Shown one piece after another: positions 24,364 to 32,052 of a stretch of 34,669 nt of DNA; positions within the stretch are counted from its first letter, which is position 1; each line of letters begins with the position of its first letter. Origin of the DNA: a virus; IMG/VR virus record IMGVR_UViG_3300021959_005009, positions 1-34,669 of that record; one strand, given 5' to 3'. The notes under the pieces were generated by a model. It was not told the DNA's origin, searched no databases, and saw only the letters and a program-made list of their open reading frames with translations. The position numbers and the translations under genes are program-made.

Positions 24364-25012
24364 CAATTAAATAAACCATAACCCTTTGCATAGTGTCTGG
24401 CTCTAAAGTAAGGTCCGGACAACTATGCCAACCTTTACTGCTTCTTGGTAATATGTATGCCCTATTAGGAACATAAGGCATTTGGTGACCCATTCGTACT
24501 AATTTACTATCTTCGCCAAAAGTAGGATCTAATCCTTCGTCAATCGCTTGATCATAAGCACAATCAACTTCCCAAAACATAGTACCTGTGTGTGCAAATT
24601 CATCAGTATCTGCTAATGAATGCTGAACTGTATAGTAGTATGAAGGGTGGTCTACGTGAACATCATGTACAGAATTTTTGTTTGTGTCCATCCACATAAA
24701 CGGTTGATTGATATTTACTTTACTTGACATATTCATTACATTACCTATTGCATCTAAAACCTCTTGGTTTCTGTACACATATTCAGTGGCTATTTGTAAT
24801 GCTTCTTGTGACTCATCTGGTCCTATATGATACCCATGTCTGCCTGGTAATTCTTCATTTTGCCATTGATTCCATGGTATGCAGTTTTGTACCTGTGCGT
24901 ACAAATCAGGATGCATAAAGTTTTCTACATCCATTACATGTAGTTTGTCAGTTTCGATTGGTGATGTATCTAGTATTCTATCTACCGTCCATTTAGTGTA
25001 TTCTGTACTCAT
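24344..25012 (-). CDS. 2OG-Fe(II) oxygenase-like protein
   Basis: This 222-residue minus-strand protein has the marks of the 2-oxoglutarate/Fe(II) dioxygenase fold: an H-x-D pair in VHDVHVDHPSY, a distal His in SSKGWHSCPD, and an Arg before VMVYLI for 2OG binding. Such enzymes hydroxylate proteins, nucleic acids or small molecules; the target here is unknown. Related genes are frequent in marine T4-like phages. ATG 25012 is preceded five bases upstream by an exact TATAAATA late octamer and no Shine-Dalgarno, so a leaderless late message is predicted. It is transcribed toward a convergent early gene. Confidence 0.75.
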   Translation of the reverse strand: MSTEYTKWTVDRILDTSPIETDKLHVMDVENFMHPDLYAQVQNCIPWNQWQNEELPGRHGYHIGPDESQEALQIATEYVYRNQEVLDAIGNVMNMSSKVNINQPFMWMDTNKNSVHDVHVDHPSYYYTVQHSLADTDEFAHTGTMFWEVDCAYDQAIDEGLDPTFGEDSKLVRMGHQMPYVPNRAYILPRSSKGWHSCPDLTLEPDTMQRVMVYLIATLQKT

Positions 25013-25017
25013 ACATA

Positions 25018-25025
25018 TATTTATA
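25018..25025 (-). promoter_or_regulatory. Late promoter TATAAATA, minus strand
   Basis: An exact T4 late consensus octamer reads leftward, with 5 nt to ATG 25012. It lies five bases from the rightward octamer at 25031, forming a divergent late promoter pair. Confidence 0.72.
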
Positions 25026-25030
25026 AAAAA

Positions 25031-25038
25031 GATAAATA
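25031..25038 (+). promoter_or_regulatory. Late-type promoter octamer GATAAATA
   Basis: This octamer is upstream of the fibre gene at 25125, with a leader of about 80 nt that contains three inverted repeats. Confidence 0.72.
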
Positions 25039-25046
25039 TAGTTAAG

Positions 25047-25096
25047 TCCTAATAGGATTTGACTACATGTTTACATGTAGACTAGCAGAATGCTAG
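25047..25096 (+). promoter_or_regulatory. Three tandem hairpins in a fibre-gene leader
   Basis: TCCTA-A-TAGGA (25047-25057), CTACATGT-TT-ACATGTAG (25063-25080) and CTAGCA-GAA-TGCTAG (25082-25096) follow one another between the late promoter and the GGAGAG Shine-Dalgarno near 25110. Confidence 0.7.
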
Positions 25097-25124
25097 ACAA
25101 GTACATATTGGAGAGTAGTAACGA

Positions 25125-27218
25125 ATGGCAATCATAATGAATGCCAAAGGTACCTCGCAAAGCAGTTTTAGAATAGGCAAACGCGGTTCTAGACTGTACG
25201 GGACATCTGACGCACCCAGTGACGTTGATAATATCTCGACAGGTGATCTTTGGTTCGATTCAAGCAATACACTAATAAAAATTGCAACGGTAAGTGACGG
25301 TTCTGTAGCATGGAGCAAACTAACTGTAGGCGATGCTGATACACTAGATGGTATCAATAGTACAAGTTTTGCCAGAGTCGATACAGATAATACGTTTGCA
25401 AATGATGTTACCATAACAGGTAATTTAATTGTAAACGGTACTCAATCTATAATCAATACAGAAACTCTCAATATTGCTGACAATGAAATAGTTTTAAACA
25501 GCGACCTTCCTTCCAACCAACCCGCAACTGCAAACGCAGGAATATTAGTAAACAGAGGTAACGAAAGTAATGTGTACCTTCGTTGGGACGAAGATGAAGG
25601 CGAATGGACTGTTAATGGTCAAACATTTAGTGCTGGTGCTTTTGTTGGTAACCTAAGTGGTAATGTAACAGGAAGTATAGCACCCAATGGAGCACCTAAC
25701 GTTGTTAGAGCAAACACACTAATTGTAAACGGCTCTTACACTATGCCAACATCAGATGGGACTGCTGGACAGTTTTTACAAACTGATGGAAGTGGTGGCA
25801 TAACATTCTCAAGTGAATTTACAGATTTAAGCATCACAGGAACAGCAACATACAATACTGTTGAGTTCCAAAATTCAAACATAATGAAGTTTAACCAGAG
25901 ATACACTGGTGCTTCAAATGGTAGTTACTTTAGTAACGGTGAATATCAAAAAGTAGTAACAATTATACCAAGTGGCGCCAGCCAAAACTATCAAGTGGTT
26001 GGTCGTATGACGGCTCAAAATGCTGGTGAAACTCACACAGTTTATTTTAATGCCGCATTGAGAAGTAACACATTACCAGACCTTGACTGGACTATAACCT
26101 ATGATGAAGAATACAATGGTGGTAGATATCTAGATCCTCAACTGTGGACCAAAGAAACAACCACAGCAGGATTTATTTTTGCATTCAAAACATTAGGCAC
26201 AATTTATGGGTCTGTTACAATTGATATGGAAGTTATTCCAAGAGCCAGTTCACAAAAAGACAATGTAACTGTGAACACAGTTGTAAACAGTGAGCAATCC
26301 AGTGTTGATGCAGGATATACTGCTAATGATATGGTATTGGTCACAAGAAAACAAGGAACCACATTCAGTGTAAAAGATGTAAGCATAACAGGTAATATTG
26401 TTCCCACAGCAAACGAAGTTTACGATTTAGGAACAAGTTCAAACAGATTTAAAGATTTATATCTAAGTGGTAGTACTATCAATTTAGGCACAACAGCAAT
26501 CAGTATTAACAGTAATGACGAAGTTGATTTTACTGATTCTGCAAACAGCAGTATTAAAAGAAAACTTGTTGTAGACGAAATACATTTGGGTGACGGTGAC
26601 GATGCAGTTGTCCTCAAAAAAGGTTCTGACGGAAGATTCCAGTCCAAAACACAAAACAGAAGTTCAAAAGCAGAAAGTACCAACAAAGTTGATTTAGATG
26701 ATAACAATTCAGATGATTTAAGTGAAGGTTCAACAAATTTATACTTTACAAATGCAAGAGCAGATGCTAGAGTTACTTCTGTATTAGCAACACAAGATTC
26801 AGATGATATCAAAGAAGGTTCTACAAACCTTTACTTTACAGATGCAAGAGCAAATAGTGCCATAGATGCGAAACTTACTGGCAATTTAACATTCGGTGAA
26901 GTTGATGCAAGTATTGTATCATCGCCTATATTTGAAACAGTAAGCGATTACGGATTGATTACTAGTTCAACAACAAACACAATCGACTACGGTTTATTAA
27001 CTGATACCGTTGTAGCATTAGTAAATAGTGATTACGGTGTAGTTGAAACAAGTGGAGGACCAGTTGAGTTTCCACGATATGCAGTACTATCAGTACCTGA
27101 TGCATCTGCATACATTGGGCATATGATTTATGTAACCAATGACACAGGGGGTCCAGTAATGGCATTTAGTGATGGCACTAACTGGAGAAGAGTAACAGAC
27201 AGAGCAGTCATAAGTTAG
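25125..27218 (+). CDS. Tail fibre / virion structural protein
   Basis: This 697-residue late protein starts at ATG 25125 with GGAGAG upstream. Residues about 99-160 hold the same fibre module as the gene at 20726 (GNLIVNGTQSIINTETLNI, AGILVNRGNESNVYLRWDEDEG). Near residues 525-590 two copies of D-x-x-EGSTNLYFT-x-ARA are found, a repeat known in marine phage fibres. Residues about 415-460 carry a VPTANEVYDLGTSSNRFKDL block that typifies fibre shafts. The C-terminus (SVPDASAYIGHMIYVTNDTGGPVMAFSDGTNWRRV) resembles fibre-end domains of other phages. It is a structural protein, probably part of the tail-fibre or baseplate periphery. Confidence 0.87.
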   Translation: MAIIMNAKGTSQSSFRIGKRGSRLYGTSDAPSDVDNISTGDLWFDSSNTLIKIATVSDGSVAWSKLTVGDADTLDGINSTSFARVDTDNTFANDVTITGNLIVNGTQSIINTETLNIADNEIVLNSDLPSNQPATANAGILVNRGNESNVYLRWDEDEGEWTVNGQTFSAGAFVGNLSGNVTGSIAPNGAPNVVRANTLIVNGSYTMPTSDGTAGQFLQTDGSGGITFSSEFTDLSITGTATYNTVEFQNSNIMKFNQRYTGASNGSYFSNGEYQKVVTIIPSGASQNYQVVGRMTAQNAGETHTVYFNAALRSNTLPDLDWTITYDEEYNGGRYLDPQLWTKETTTAGFIFAFKTLGTIYGSVTIDMEVIPRASSQKDNVTVNTVVNSEQSSVDAGYTANDMVLVTRKQGTTFSVKDVSITGNIVPTANEVYDLGTSSNRFKDLYLSGSTINLGTTAISINSNDEVDFTDSANSSIKRKLVVDEIHLGDGDDAVVLKKGSDGRFQSKTQNRSSKAESTNKVDLDDNNSDDLSEGSTNLYFTNARADARVTSVLATQDSDDIKEGSTNLYFTDARANSAIDAKLTGNLTFGEVDASIVSSPIFETVSDYGLITSSTTNTIDYGLLTDTVVALVNSDYGVVETSGGPVEFPRYAVLSVPDASAYIGHMIYVTNDTGGPVMAFSDGTNWRRVTDRAVIS

Positions 27219-27231
27219 TAGGAGAACATAA

Positions 27232-27558
27232 ATGGCAGACGAAAGTAATACAGCAATACACCATCCGGCTGATACAAATGGAGATGGAAAGGTTTCAAAA
27301 GCAGAAGAGCAAATGTACCTAGAGTTCAAAAGAAAAGAACTTGAAGACTTAGATGCAATGAGAGATGCTCAACGTAGCATGGCTTGGTTTGCACTAAGTG
27401 GTATGTTGTTATATCCTTTTGCAGTAGTAATAGCAGTATTGGCTGGCTTAAATCAAGCAAGTGAAATACTAGGTGACATGGCCGCTACATACTTTGTAGC
27501 AGTAGCAGGTATTGTTGCCGCCTTCTTTGGTGCTCAAGCATTTAGTAAAGGTAAGTAA
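27232..27558 (+). CDS. Membrane protein with EF-hand loop
   Basis: This 108-residue protein has a canonical EF-hand calcium loop at residues 14-25 (DTNGDGKVSKAE: Asp, Asn, Asp, Ser and Glu at positions 1, 3, 5, 9 and 12). An acidic/basic helix follows, then two membrane helices (about 50-72 and 84-104). The N-terminus is probably cytoplasmic or periplasmic, which cannot be decided here. A Shine-Dalgarno (AGGAGAA) precedes ATG 27232, 13 bases after the fibre stop, so it is expressed late with the fibres. Two helices and late timing make it a possible holin; a calcium-responsive accessory is the alternative. Confidence 0.75.
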   Translation: MADESNTAIHHPADTNGDGKVSKAEEQMYLEFKRKELEDLDAMRDAQRSMAWFALSGMLLYPFAVVIAVLAGLNQASEILGDMAATYFVAVAGIVAAFFGAQAFSKGK

Positions 27559-27563
27559 TTACT

Positions 27564-27869
27564 ATGGTAGATAAGGTAAGAAAACATTTTGTAAGAATAG
27601 TCGTAGAGGATGAAATATCACGTGATGATATTGTAGACTTCTTTGACATAGTACAAAGTGTTGTTCCAACCAAAGTATTTTCATCATTTGATGGCAGTGG
27701 CAACAAAGTAAAAGCAGAAGTAGTCCACTATGAATCAGATGATGTACAAGTATACGAAGTATTAACTGAAGATGATATTAGTGCTGAAGAAGGTACACAA
27801 ATTGCAGAAATACTTGCAGAAGAATTAGATGTGGTCGATTGGGACTTTGAGGCCAGTACTGAATATTAG
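27564..27869 (+). CDS. Hypothetical protein (101 aa)
   Basis: This 101-residue, strongly acidic protein starts at ATG 27564, five bases after the EF-hand gene, with a weak AAGGTAAG Shine-Dalgarno. The sequence suggests two beta-alpha-beta units (RIVVEDEISRDDIVDFFDIVQ; VQVYEVLTEDDISAEEG) and an acidic tail. There is no membrane segment, Cys pair or metal motif. Its end is followed by an early promoter, so it closes the late operon. Function unknown. Confidence 0.72.
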   Translation: MVDKVRKHFVRIVVEDEISRDDIVDFFDIVQSVVPTKVFSSFDGSGNKVKAEVVHYESDDVQVYEVLTEDDISAEEGTQIAEILAEELDVVDWDFEASTEY

Positions 27870-27872
27870 TAC

Positions 27873-27901
27873 TTGACCACAATCTACTTTTTTAGTATAA
27901 T
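27873..27901 (+). promoter_or_regulatory. Early sigma70-like promoter for dsbA-like gene
   Basis: TTGACC (27873-27878) and TATAAT (27896-27901) are 17 bp apart. The predicted +1 is near 27908, giving a leader of about 29 nt with an AGGA Shine-Dalgarno before ATG 27937. Confidence 0.87.
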
Positions 27902-27936
27902 ACTTAGATAATTAATTACATACACACAGGATTAAT

Positions 27937-28203
27937 ATGGCGTTCAATAAAACATTCAATCAAGAAGAAGTCGCAAGACTTAAAAAACTAGTTCAGGAAG
28001 GAGACCAAGTCCTTTATGAAGTAGAATCACTCCAAGTAGGTTTAAGAGAAACTGTTAAAGCAATAGCAGAAGAAATGGACATTAAACCTGCAATCCTTAT
28101 GAAAGCAGTTAAAGTTGCTCATAAGGCATCATTTACCGATGAAACAGATAAGTTTGATGCACTAGAAACTATTCTAGCCGCAGTTGGTAAAGATCACTTA
28201 TAA
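27937..28203 (+). CDS. dsbA: DsbA-like double-stranded DNA-binding protein
   Basis: This 88-residue helical protein resembles T4 DsbA, a small double-stranded DNA-binding protein that enhances late transcription, and the same protein of cyanophages. Matching features are size, an N-terminal helix with EEVARLKKLVQEGDQVLYEV, a central RETVKAIAEEMDIKP segment and a C-terminal helix (TDKFDALETILAAVG). The name follows phage usage and is unrelated to the disulfide oxidoreductase. The call rests on remembered family pattern. It is monocistronic between two early promoters. Confidence 0.72.
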   Translation: MAFNKTFNQEEVARLKKLVQEGDQVLYEVESLQVGLRETVKAIAEEMDIKPAILMKAVKVAHKASFTDETDKFDALETILAAVGKDHL

Positions 28204-28229
28204 AACAGGACCAATAAACTAAAAACAGG

Positions 28230-28257
28230 TTGACAATATAGATCTATCTGTTATACT
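28230..28257 (+). promoter_or_regulatory. Early sigma70-like promoter for gp43 operon, leaderless start
   Basis: TTGACA (28230-28235) and TATACT (28252-28257) are 16 bp apart. The predicted +1 is the A of ATG 28264. Confidence 0.82.
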
Positions 28258-28263
28258 ACTAAT

Positions 28264-28524
28264 ATGAGTCTGACTATAGAAAAGGTATATTTATTTGACA
28301 TGCAATGGACAGATGATGCTGACTATGAGCACATCTTTGAAGATAGGTTGCATGACACAATGATTCCTTTCTTTGCATTTGGTGAAGAAGCAACCTTTTC
28401 TAAAGAAGTAGACTTTGAAAGCAGTTATAAACCAGTTGCAAAAGTATATGCAAAGTTTATAACAGAGGCAAGCAAATATAAATTTATGTTAAAATATTCG
28501 GACAAATTAAATGAGTTACGTTGA
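28264..28524 (+). CDS. Hypothetical protein upstream of DNA polymerase
   Basis: This 86-residue acidic protein begins at ATG 28264, exactly at the predicted transcription start. A later in-frame ATG (28300) has only a distant purine stretch. The sequence has aromatic and acidic residues (LFDMQWTDDADYEHIFEDRLHD) and a basic helical end (FITEASKYKFMLKYSDKL). It overlaps the polymerase gene by 14 bases, so its translation may be coupled to gp43. No known motif is seen. Confidence 0.7.
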   Translation: MSLTIEKVYLFDMQWTDDADYEHIFEDRLHDTMIPFFAFGEEATFSKEVDFESSYKPVAKVYAKFITEASKYKFMLKYSDKLNELR

Positions 28525-31216
28525 CGCAGTTTTTGAACAGAACAAAGGCATAGTAAGAGTCGTTGAACGTACTAAAGAGGGCGAACGCAAGATCATTGAT
28601 CACCCTATGCGGTACTACTTTTATGTAGATGATCCTAAAGGCAAACAGCATAGTGTATTCGGTGACCCAGTTAGCAAGATTACAGCAAACAACTGGAAAG
28701 ACTTTAAACGCAATGTAGCACTATATCAAAACAAACAAACATACGAAAGCGACCTAAAGCCTGTAAACAGAGTGTTAGCAGATCATTACTTGGGCATGGA
28801 TGCACCAGACTTACACAAATGCTTTTTTGATATTGAGGTAGACTTTGACCCTGAAAGAGGTTATAGTTCTCCTGAAGATGCATTTATGCCTATCACTAGT
28901 ATCAGTGTTTACTTAGACTGGATGGATAAAATAGTATGTTTAGCAGTTCCACCTAAAACACTTAATTGGGAACAAGCACAAAAGATTGCAGATAATGTAG
29001 GCGACACTATCTTATTTGGTAATGAAAAAGCAATGCTAGATGCTTTCCTTAGTCTTATAGATGATGCAGACATACTAAGTGGCTGGAACAGTGAAGGTTA
29101 TGATATTCCTTATACCGTAAACAGAATTATCAAAGTACTAGGTAAAAGCGAAACAAGGCGTCTGTGTTTACTTGATAAGAATATTGTTAAAAGAGAATAT
29201 GTTAATCATGGTAGAGAAACACAAACATATGACTTAGTAGGTCGTGTACACTTAGACTATATGCAACTGTACAGAAAGTATAACTATGAAGAACGCCATA
29301 GTTATAGACTAGACTACATTGGCGAAATGGAAGTAGGTGAAAAGAAAGTTGTGTATGATGGTAGTTTAGACAGACTATACAATCACGACTTTGAACTGTT
29401 CTTAGAGTATAACATACAAGACACAATGCTACTTAAGAAACTAGATGACAAGTTGCAGTTTATAAGTCTTGCCAGTGAGATTGCACATCAAAATACAGTA
29501 TTACTTCCAGTAACAATGGGTGCGGTACAGACTATTGACCAAGCAATAGTCAATGAAGCACACAGACGTGGCATGGTTGTTCCTGATAGAAATAGAACTA
29601 AAGATTCAGATAACCCTTGGGGGCATACAGTAGCAGGTGCCTATGTGGCATTTCCTAAGAAAGGTATGCATGAATGGGTAGGATCAATGGACATAAACAG
29701 TCTGTATCCAAGTGTGATTAGAGCATTGAATATGGCTCCTGAAACTATTGTAGGACAACTTAGGCAAGAATACACTAACGCAGAAATCAAACAAAAAATG
29801 CAATTAGAGAAAAAATCATTTGCAGATGCTTGGGCAGGTAAATTTGGCACTAATGAATACGAAATGGTTATGGCAAAAGATGTAGACAAGCCACTAATAT
29901 TAGACTTAGAAGACAAAAGAGAAGTTAGTGTAAAAGGTGCTGATGTGTATAACATGCTGTTTAACAGTGAAGAACCTTGGTGCATTAGTGCAAATGGTAC
30001 TATATATAGAACAGATGTGCAAGGTATTATCCCAGGCCTATTAGAGAAATGGTACTCAGAAAGACAAGAACTACAAGCAAAAAAGAAAGCCGCAACAGAT
30101 CCAGAAGAGATTGCATTCTGGGATAAGAGACAGTTAGTTAGAAAGATTTTACTTAACAGTACATATGGTGCTATTTGTAATCCAGGCAGTAGGTTCTTTG
30201 ACCATAGGATAGGACAAAGTACAACATTAACTGGCAGAGCAATTACTAGACACATGGGAGCAGAAACAAACAAAATGCTGACTGGTGAATATGATCACAC
30301 TGGCGACACTATTGTTTATGGTGATACTGACTCTGTGTATTTTAGTGCTCATGAAATAAGCAAAAAACAAAACATTGAATTAGATATGGATAGTGCTATT
30401 GCATTGTATGATAATATTTCAGATACAGTAAGTGCCTCTTTTCCAGGTTTTGCAAATAAGGCCTTTAATATATCAATCAGTCAAGGTAACATACTTAAAG
30501 CAGGTAGAGAAGTTGTTGGTAGAGCAGGTATCTTTATTACTAAGAAAAGATATGCTATCAATGTACTAGACTTAGAAGGTTGGCAACCAGAAGGTGGCAA
30601 ACTAAAAGTTATGGGGTTAGATCTCAAGAGGTCAGACACACCTGAGTTTGTACAAGATTTCCTAAGTGATATATTAGGACAAACACTAAACGGCGACGGC
30701 GAAACAAAGGTACTTGCAAGTGTTAGGGAGTTTAAGAAAGAGTTTAAAGCAATGGAACCTTGGAAGAAAGGTATGCCCAAAAGGGTAAACAACTTAACAT
30801 ATTACACAGAAACATACAATAAAGCATTCAGTATGAATAAGAGTGCCAGTCTATACAAGTTAGAAAAACTCAAAGACGAAAAGAAAGTAATGATTCCTGG
30901 ACATGTAAGAGCAAGTATTAATTGGAATAACATGCTAAAAGCAAATAGTGATCAATACAGTATGCAAATAACAGACGGTATGAAAGTTATTGTGTGTAGG
31001 TTAAAAAGCAATGCTATGGGATATACTAGTATTGCATATCCTACAGACGAAATGCATATACCAGATTGGTTTAAACAACTGCCTTTTGATGAGGATTCAA
31101 TGGAAGAAGCAGTAGTTGATAAGAAAGTAGAAAACTTATTGAATGTACTTAAATGGGATTTGTCAGCAACAGATACCAGCAATACATTCCATAGTTTATT
31201 TAATTTTAATGATTAA
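28511..31216 (+). CDS. 43: Family B DNA polymerase gp43
   Basis: This 901-residue replicative polymerase has intact 3'-5' exonuclease and polymerase domains. Exo I is DIE with Asp107 and Glu109, Exo II is SGWNSEGYDIPY, and Exo III is YNIQDTMLL. Polymerase motif A is DINSLYPS (Asp394), motif B is KILLNSTYG, and motif C is YGDTDS with Asp605 and Asp607. The length equals that of T4 gp43 (898 aa), with no intein or split. It extends primers with the gp45 clamp and gp44 loader. The gene is driven by the early promoter at 28230 and is followed by the clamp gene after a 90-base gap. Confidence 0.95.
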   Translation: MSYVDAVFEQNKGIVRVVERTKEGERKIIDHPMRYYFYVDDPKGKQHSVFGDPVSKITANNWKDFKRNVALYQNKQTYESDLKPVNRVLADHYLGMDAPDLHKCFFDIEVDFDPERGYSSPEDAFMPITSISVYLDWMDKIVCLAVPPKTLNWEQAQKIADNVGDTILFGNEKAMLDAFLSLIDDADILSGWNSEGYDIPYTVNRIIKVLGKSETRRLCLLDKNIVKREYVNHGRETQTYDLVGRVHLDYMQLYRKYNYEERHSYRLDYIGEMEVGEKKVVYDGSLDRLYNHDFELFLEYNIQDTMLLKKLDDKLQFISLASEIAHQNTVLLPVTMGAVQTIDQAIVNEAHRRGMVVPDRNRTKDSDNPWGHTVAGAYVAFPKKGMHEWVGSMDINSLYPSVIRALNMAPETIVGQLRQEYTNAEIKQKMQLEKKSFADAWAGKFGTNEYEMVMAKDVDKPLILDLEDKREVSVKGADVYNMLFNSEEPWCISANGTIYRTDVQGIIPGLLEKWYSERQELQAKKKAATDPEEIAFWDKRQLVRKILLNSTYGAICNPGSRFFDHRIGQSTTLTGRAITRHMGAETNKMLTGEYDHTGDTIVYGDTDSVYFSAHEISKKQNIELDMDSAIALYDNISDTVSASFPGFANKAFNISISQGNILKAGREVVGRAGIFITKKRYAINVLDLEGWQPEGGKLKVMGLDLKRSDTPEFVQDFLSDILGQTLNGDGETKVLASVREFKKEFKAMEPWKKGMPKRVNNLTYYTETYNKAFSMNKSASLYKLEKLKDEKKVMIPGHVRASINWNNMLKANSDQYSMQITDGMKVIVCRLKSNAMGYTSIAYPTDEMHIPDWFKQLPFDEDSMEEAVVDKKVENLLNVLKWDLSATDTSNTFHSLFNFND

Positions 31217-31306
31217 CTTGGTCGTTAGGTATCAAACGGCCAGGATTTATAAACTTTTTAGGTGTAAAGGCCTAAATAATAACTTTAATGTAAGAGGTGA
31301 CAACAT
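31217..31306 (+). promoter_or_regulatory. gp43-gp45 intergenic region with two hairpins
   Basis: TGGTCGTT (31219-31226) pairs with AACGGCCA (31235-31242), eight base pairs with one G-U. TTTAGG (31257-31262) pairs with CCTAAA (31271-31276). A late-like CCTAAATA (31271-31278; the last six of eight positions fit) overlaps the second. A GAGGTG Shine-Dalgarno precedes ATG 31307. No long U-tract follows, so termination is uncertain. Confidence 0.45.
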
Positions 31307-32050
31307 ATGATAAAAGATATATTTAAAGACATTCTAAGGCACACCCACGCCTTAGGCTTTATTGAACAGGTTAAAATTAGTGGTACTGCTGAAAGTACAA
31401 CTATAGAGGCCATGGATGCAGACAAAACTGTTATCCTGCAAGGTAAACTACACAATCCTGTAGCAGACTTTGTAGACCAAACAGTAGGTCTTAGTAGAAT
31501 GAGTGTACTAGATGGATACTTAAAGTTTCCAGGATTTGTAGATGAAGGTTCTACTGTAAATGTAGAAACACAAAGCAGGAATGGAGACGATATTCCTGTA
31601 CAGATTAGTTTCACAAGTGCAGAAGGACACACAGGTAGTTATAGATTTATGTTAGCAGATGTTATTAATCAGCAACTAAAATCTGTTACAATGAAAGAGA
31701 TACCATGGGACGTTACTATTACACCGTCACAGAAGAACTTAAAAGACTTAGGTTACTTCAATGGTGTGTTAGGTGGCTTTGAACCAGTGTTTTCTCCAAG
31801 TACAGAAGATGGTGCTTTATATTTTAGCATTGGTGAAGGTGCCGGTGATAAAGGTAAACTTCCTATTAATAATAATGTTGAAGGCGAACTGTCTGGCAAC
31901 TGGAAATGGGAAATAGACAAAGCATTAAGTATTCTAAGACTAAGCGATAGTGCAAATTGTACTGTTAGTTTTGCTAACGCAGGTGCAATGCAAATTGTGA
32001 TTGACAGTGGCTTAGGCGAATACAAATACATATTACCTGCTAAGAGTTAA
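31307..32050 (+). CDS. 45: Probable sliding clamp gp45
   Basis: This 247-residue protein directly follows the DNA polymerase. Its beta-rich composition, size (T4 gp45 is 228 aa), the block YLKFPGFVDEGSTV-like strand pattern and a C-terminal MQIVIDSGLGEYKYILPA match the clamp fold of T4-like phages, where a short final strand closes the ring. The clamp encircles DNA and tethers gp43, and in T4 also activates late transcription with gp33 and gp55. The identification is by position and pattern; sequence drift is strong, so another single-strand-binding or replication protein cannot be fully excluded. Its Shine-Dalgarno is GAGGTG. Confidence 0.72.
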   Translation: MIKDIFKDILRHTHALGFIEQVKISGTAESTTIEAMDADKTVILQGKLHNPVADFVDQTVGLSRMSVLDGYLKFPGFVDEGSTVNVETQSRNGDDIPVQISFTSAEGHTGSYRFMLADVINQQLKSVTMKEIPWDVTITPSQKNLKDLGYFNGVLGGFEPVFSPSTEDGALYFSIGEGAGDKGKLPINNNVEGELSGNWKWEIDKALSILRLSDSANCTVSFANAGAMQIVIDSGLGEYKYILPAKS

Positions 32051-32052
32051 AC

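Noticed and set aside
29641-30273. Minus-strand open frame of 210 codons inside gp43
   Set aside because: It lies fully within the polymerase motif region, without a promoter or Shine-Dalgarno.
31219-31242. Terminator after gp43
   Set aside because: The hairpin is good, but the bases after it do not form a U-tract, so it is listed only as leader structure.
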